Shown: positions 61,403 to 64,000 of the stretch, piece after piece
Numbering within the stretch: the first letter of the stretch is position 1
How the letters are laid out: every line of letters starts with the position of its first letter
Assembly: GCA_031432545.1 (NCBI GenBank)
Contig: JAVKGX010000001.1
Location: 516,411-580,410, forward strand
Origin: Armatimonadota bacterium
Lineage (GTDB): Bacteria; Sysuimicrobiota; Sysuimicrobiia; Sysuimicrobiales; Sysuimicrobiaceae
Reading direction: 5' to 3'
Length of the DNA stretch: 64,000 bases
Notes under the pieces: generated by a model
Seen by the model: only the letters and a program-made list of their open reading frames with translations
Told to the model about the DNA's origin: nothing
The model's database searches: none
Position numbers and translations under genes: made by a program

Positions 61403-63082
61403 ATGAGCAAAGACAGGTGGACCCGGCGGGGGCTGCTCTTGGCAGCGGCCTTCGCGCTGGCGGTGACGATCGTCCCGTTGTCGCCCGGCGCCTCGCTGGC
61501 GCAGCAGCGCGACCAGGTGGTCATCGGCGCCGCCCAGGAGCCGAGCTGCCTGATCACGTGGTTCGAAGGCTGCACGCTGGCCGTCGGAGCGATGGTGATG
61601 AACTCCGTGTCCGTGGGCATGGTGGACTTCAACGACCAGTGGCGCCTGTTCCCGCGGATCGCGGAGAAGATCCCGACGCTGCGTGACGGCGACTGGCAGC
61701 TGCTGCCCAACAACCGGATGCGCGTGACGTGGCGGCTGAAGCGCACCTATACGTGGCACGACGGGCGGCCGGTGACGGCACTGGATGTCTCATGGACCTA
61801 CCTGATGGCGCGCAACCCGCGCAGCCCGACGGTGTCGCGGTTCGTGCTGCGCAAGATCGAGAACATGCAGGTCCCCAACCCGAATGACCCGTACGCGCTT
61901 GTCGTCAACTGGAACGAGCGCTACCCGTTTGCGAACCTGGGGCACAGCATCCTGCCGCGCCACCGGCTGGAACGGCAGTACCTGCAGGATCCTTCGCGGT
62001 TGAAGGCCCACCCCGAAGCGACGGCTCCGACCGGCAACGGTCCGTACCGGTTCGTCGAGTGGGTGCGTGGGAGCCACATCACCCTCGAGGCATATGACCG
62101 ATTCCCGGAGGGCCGGCCGCAGATCCGGCGCATCGTCTTCCGGTGGATCCTCGACGCGACGGTCCTTCAGGCCAACGCGATCGCAGGCCAGGTGGACGTC
62201 ACGGACATCAACAACTTCGACTGCGTCCAGGTGGCGGAGATCGAACGTCGGAACCCGGACGTGGCGGGCCACTACACGCCGGCGCTGATCTGGGAGCACA
62301 TCGACTTCAACCTGGACAACGAGTGGCTACGCGACGTGAGGGTGCGCCACGCACTGGCACACGCCATCAACCGGGCGCAGCTCGCCGAACTCGCCTGCCC
62401 CGGCGGACGTCAGCCGGTGGCGCACACGTGGCTGCCCCCGCGGCACGAGGCCCACAACCCGAACGTGCGGCAGTACGCCTTCGACCAGGCCCGCGCCCGC
62501 GCGCTGCTCGCCGAGGCTGGGTTCACCCCCGGCCCGGACGGCATCCTGCGCGACCGGCAGGGTCGGCCGTTCTCCATCTCGATCATGACGACGGCTGGCA
62601 ACCGGCTGCGGGAGCAGGTCCAGCAGGTGATGCGCGACCAGCTCCGCCAGGTCGGCGTCGATCTGAGGATCGACAACCGGCCGGCGGCCGTGTTGTTCGG
62701 GCAGATCACGGCGCGGCGTCAGTTCCCGCACCTGGTGATGTACGCCTGGGTGATGAGCCCGGTGACGCTGCCGGCGGGGCTGTGGCACAGCAGCCAGATC
62801 CCGCGTCCCGAGAACAACTGGGAGGGACAGAACAACCCCGGGTGGCGGAACGCGGAGAACGACCGTTTGATCGACCAGATCATGGGCGAGGTCGACACCC
62901 AGCGGCGCATCCAGCTGCTGCGGCGCCAGCAGGAAATCTGGGCGAACGACCTTCCCGCGATCCCGCTGTTCTTCCGGCTGAGCCTGACGACCTCAAGGAA
63001 GTCGTTGCAGAACGTCAAGCCGGCCGGACTGTCGGGCACCTACATCAACTGGAACTCGCACGAGTGGTCGTGGGCCCGATAG
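61403..63082 (+). CDS. ABC transporter substrate-binding protein, peptide/nickel family
   Basis: 559 residues, SBP_bac_5 family. Signal peptide ends GASLAQ. The first strand is DQVVIGAAQEPSCLITWFEG; later RITWRL-type sequence (NRMRVTWRLKRTYTWHDGRP, VTALDVSWTYLMARNPRSPT) is the family signature, followed by TAPTGNGPYRFVEWVRGSHI, then RVRHALAHAINRAQLAELAC and HTWLPPRHEAHNP. It binds a peptide or similar solute outside the cytoplasm and hands it to the permease encoded next. A Cys-containing N-terminal part (PSCLITWFEGCTL) is unusual. GGGAGG lies six bases before ATG 61403. Substrate unknown. Confidence 0.92.
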   Translation: MSKDRWTRRGLLLAAAFALAVTIVPLSPGASLAQQRDQVVIGAAQEPSCLITWFEGCTLAVGAMVMNSVSVGMVDFNDQWRLFPRIAEKIPTLRDGDWQLLPNNRMRVTWRLKRTYTWHDGRPVTALDVSWTYLMARNPRSPTVSRFVLRKIENMQVPNPNDPYALVVNWNERYPFANLGHSILPRHRLERQYLQDPSRLKAHPEATAPTGNGPYRFVEWVRGSHITLEAYDRFPEGRPQIRRIVFRWILDATVLQANAIAGQVDVTDINNFDCVQVAEIERRNPDVAGHYTPALIWEHIDFNLDNEWLRDVRVRHALAHAINRAQLAELACPGGRQPVAHTWLPPRHEAHNPNVRQYAFDQARARALLAEAGFTPGPDGILRDRQGRPFSISIMTTAGNRLREQVQQVMRDQLRQVGVDLRIDNRPAAVLFGQITARRQFPHLVMYAWVMSPVTLPAGLWHSSQIPRPENNWEGQNNPGWRNAENDRLIDQIMGEVDTQRRIQLLRRQQEIWANDLPAIPLFFRLSLTTSRKSLQNVKPAGLSGTYINWNSHEWSWAR

Positions 63083-63109
63083 CGCGAAGAAGGTAACGGG
63101 AACAGAGGA

Positions 63110-63145
63110 CGGGGTGCAGGGCCTGCTCCCTGCACCCCGCCTTTG
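63110..63145 (+). terminator. Intercistronic stem-loop between binding protein and permease
   Basis: CGGGGTGCAGGG pairs perfectly with CCCTGCACCCCG over a CCTGCT loop (63110-63139) and is followed by CCTTTGTG. With a weak T-run, it could act as a partial terminator or 3-prime mRNA stabiliser, giving more binding protein than permease. Confidence 0.65.
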
Positions 63146-63172
63146 TGTGGAATCGGCGGAGAGAGGCTCCGG

Positions 63173-64000
63173 ATGCAGTGGTACCTGCTGCGGCGTGGCG
63201 TCCAGACGGTCGTCATCCTCTTCGGGCTGTCGATCCTGATGTTCACCCTCCTGGTGTTCACGCCGGGAGACCCGGTGGAGCTGCTGGCGACCAGCAACCC
63301 CGACATTCAGCCGGAGGATATCGCCGCGTTGCGCCAGTACTACGGTCTGGACGATCCCTTCTACGTCCGCTACTTCAAGTGGCTGCGCACCGTCGTCCGA
63401 GGCGATCTAGGGTACTCCCGGCAGTACGGGAAGCCCGTGATGGAGATCATGGGCGAGAGGCTGAAGAACACGCTCACGCTGCTGACGGCGGCGGTCGTGG
63501 TCGCCTTCGTGGTCGGGGTGGCGGTCGGCATTTACTCCGCCCTCCACCAGTACTCGACCACCGACTACGCCGTCACCGTCTTCTCGTTCATCGGGCTTTC
63601 GATCCCCAACTTCTGGCAGGGGATCGTCTTCATCCTCATCTTCGCGGTCTGGGCACCGTGGGCGCACATCCCGGGGCTGGCGTGGCTGAAGCTGCCCGCC
63701 GGTGGGATGATGACGCCGGGGGTGTCCGAGGGACTCCCGATGGTGCTCGACCGAGTGCGCCACCTGGTCCTGCCGACGCTGGTCCTGGCCACCAGCGGCA
63801 TGGCGTCATGGGTCCGGTTCACCCGGTCCAGCATGCTGGAGGTGATCCGCCAGGACTACATCCGGACGGCGCATGCCAAGGGCTTGGCGGAGAAGGTGGT
63901 CATCAACAAGCACGCGCTGCGCAACGCGCTGATCCCGCTCATCACGCTGGTCGCCTTGAGCATTCCCAATGTCGTCAGCGGAGCGGTGCTGACCGAGACT
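63173..64000 (+). CDS. ABC transporter permease, DppB/OppB family, cut by window edge
   Basis: 276 codons from ATG 63173 to the end of the window without a stop; GGAGAGAGG lies six bases upstream. Starts MQWYLLRRGVQTVVILFGLS with a first helix, then FTPGDPVELLATSNPD, GLDDPFYVRYFKWLRTVVRG and GDLGYSRQYGKPVMEIMGER, typical of DppB. Further helices include NTLTLLTAAVVVAFVVGVAV and LSIPNFWQGIVFILIFAVWA. The cytoplasmic coupling loop (EAA motif) is RTAHAKGLAEKVVINKHALR, NALIPLITL. About 50 residues are missing at the C-terminus. The second permease and ATPases should follow to the right. Confidence 0.95.
   Translation, partial: MQWYLLRRGVQTVVILFGLSILMFTLLVFTPGDPVELLATSNPDIQPEDIAALRQYYGLDDPFYVRYFKWLRTVVRGDLGYSRQYGKPVMEIMGERLKNTLTLLTAAVVVAFVVGVAVGIYSALHQYSTTDYAVTVFSFIGLSIPNFWQGIVFILIFAVWAPWAHIPGLAWLKLPAGGMMTPGVSEGLPMVLDRVRHLVLPTLVLATSGMASWVRFTRSSMLEVIRQDYIRTAHAKGLAEKVVINKHALRNALIPLITLVALSIPNVVSGAVLTET

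Overview
The window comes from a high-GC bacterium with two membranes. Lipid A synthesis (LpxD, LpxC, FabZ, LpxA, LpxI, LpxB), LPS transport (LptC, LptA, LptB, LptF), outer-membrane assembly (BamA, TamB, three Skp/OmpH-type proteins) and TonB-dependent uptake are all encoded. The main porin carries an N-terminal SLH domain in front of a coiled coil and a beta-barrel, an OmpM-type design. That design is typical of diderm lineages of the Terrabacteria (Negativicutes, Armatimonadota, Deinococcus-Thermus and related candidate phyla) and is not found in Proteobacteria. A fused CtaA-CtaB, a GuaB3-type IMP dehydrogenase, a DUF3084 protein and a PyrR-type RNA leader fit the same assignment. I cannot name the phylum with confidence. 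Frequent GTG/TTG starts and 4-base stop/start overlaps are the rule.

Layout. 1-2543 (minus): C-terminally cut TPR-CHAT protein, divergent from tkt and a DinG-like helicase (2664-6665). 6630-9461: small membrane protein, cupredoxin and fused heme O/heme A synthase. 9518-13108: accessory stretch with a low-molecular-weight phosphatase, two adjacent broken genes (fructosamine kinase with an in-frame TAG; HD-GYP remnant with a frameshift), a YbaK-like deacylase and two unknowns. 13140-14105 (minus): terC behind a yybP-ykoY manganese riboswitch with a terminator. 14367-19395: glmU, prs, wecA-like and wecB genes for UDP-GlcNAc, PRPP and a polyprenol-linked glycan, then a tiny exported lipoyl-like protein.

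19561-43943 is the centrepiece: about 24 kb of same-strand envelope genes with very short gaps. The order is an S55 serine peptidase, tamB, a sigma-70 family factor with a single-pass membrane protein, bamA, three skp-like genes, lpxD, an unknown exported protein, lpxC, fabZ, lpxA, lpxI, lpxB, lptC, lptA, lptB, lptF, an ArnT-like glycosyltransferase and a polyprenol-phosphate sugar synthase. It covers making lipid A, moving it out, chaperoning and inserting outer-membrane proteins, and probably decorating lipid A or a glycan. LpxK, KdtA, LptD and a second LptF/G are not in the window.

43947-48400: a DUF3084 protein (minus), then a cobalamin riboswitch, a BtuB-like receptor, TonB and a YqgF/RuvX-like protein. 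48401-50370: a strong promoter with a long structured leader, the SLH-porin and a strong terminator. 50430-55341: a pyr leader with a PyrR-type hairpin and attenuator before pyrB-pyrC-pyrD-pyrF-pyrE. 55406-58828: a consensus promoter before hpt-guaB3-guaA. 58954-61139: a PcrA/UvrD helicase. 61403-64000: a peptide-type ABC transporter binding protein, an intercistronic stem-loop and the first permease, cut by the window edge. No rRNA, tRNA, CRISPR array or insertion sequence was recognised.
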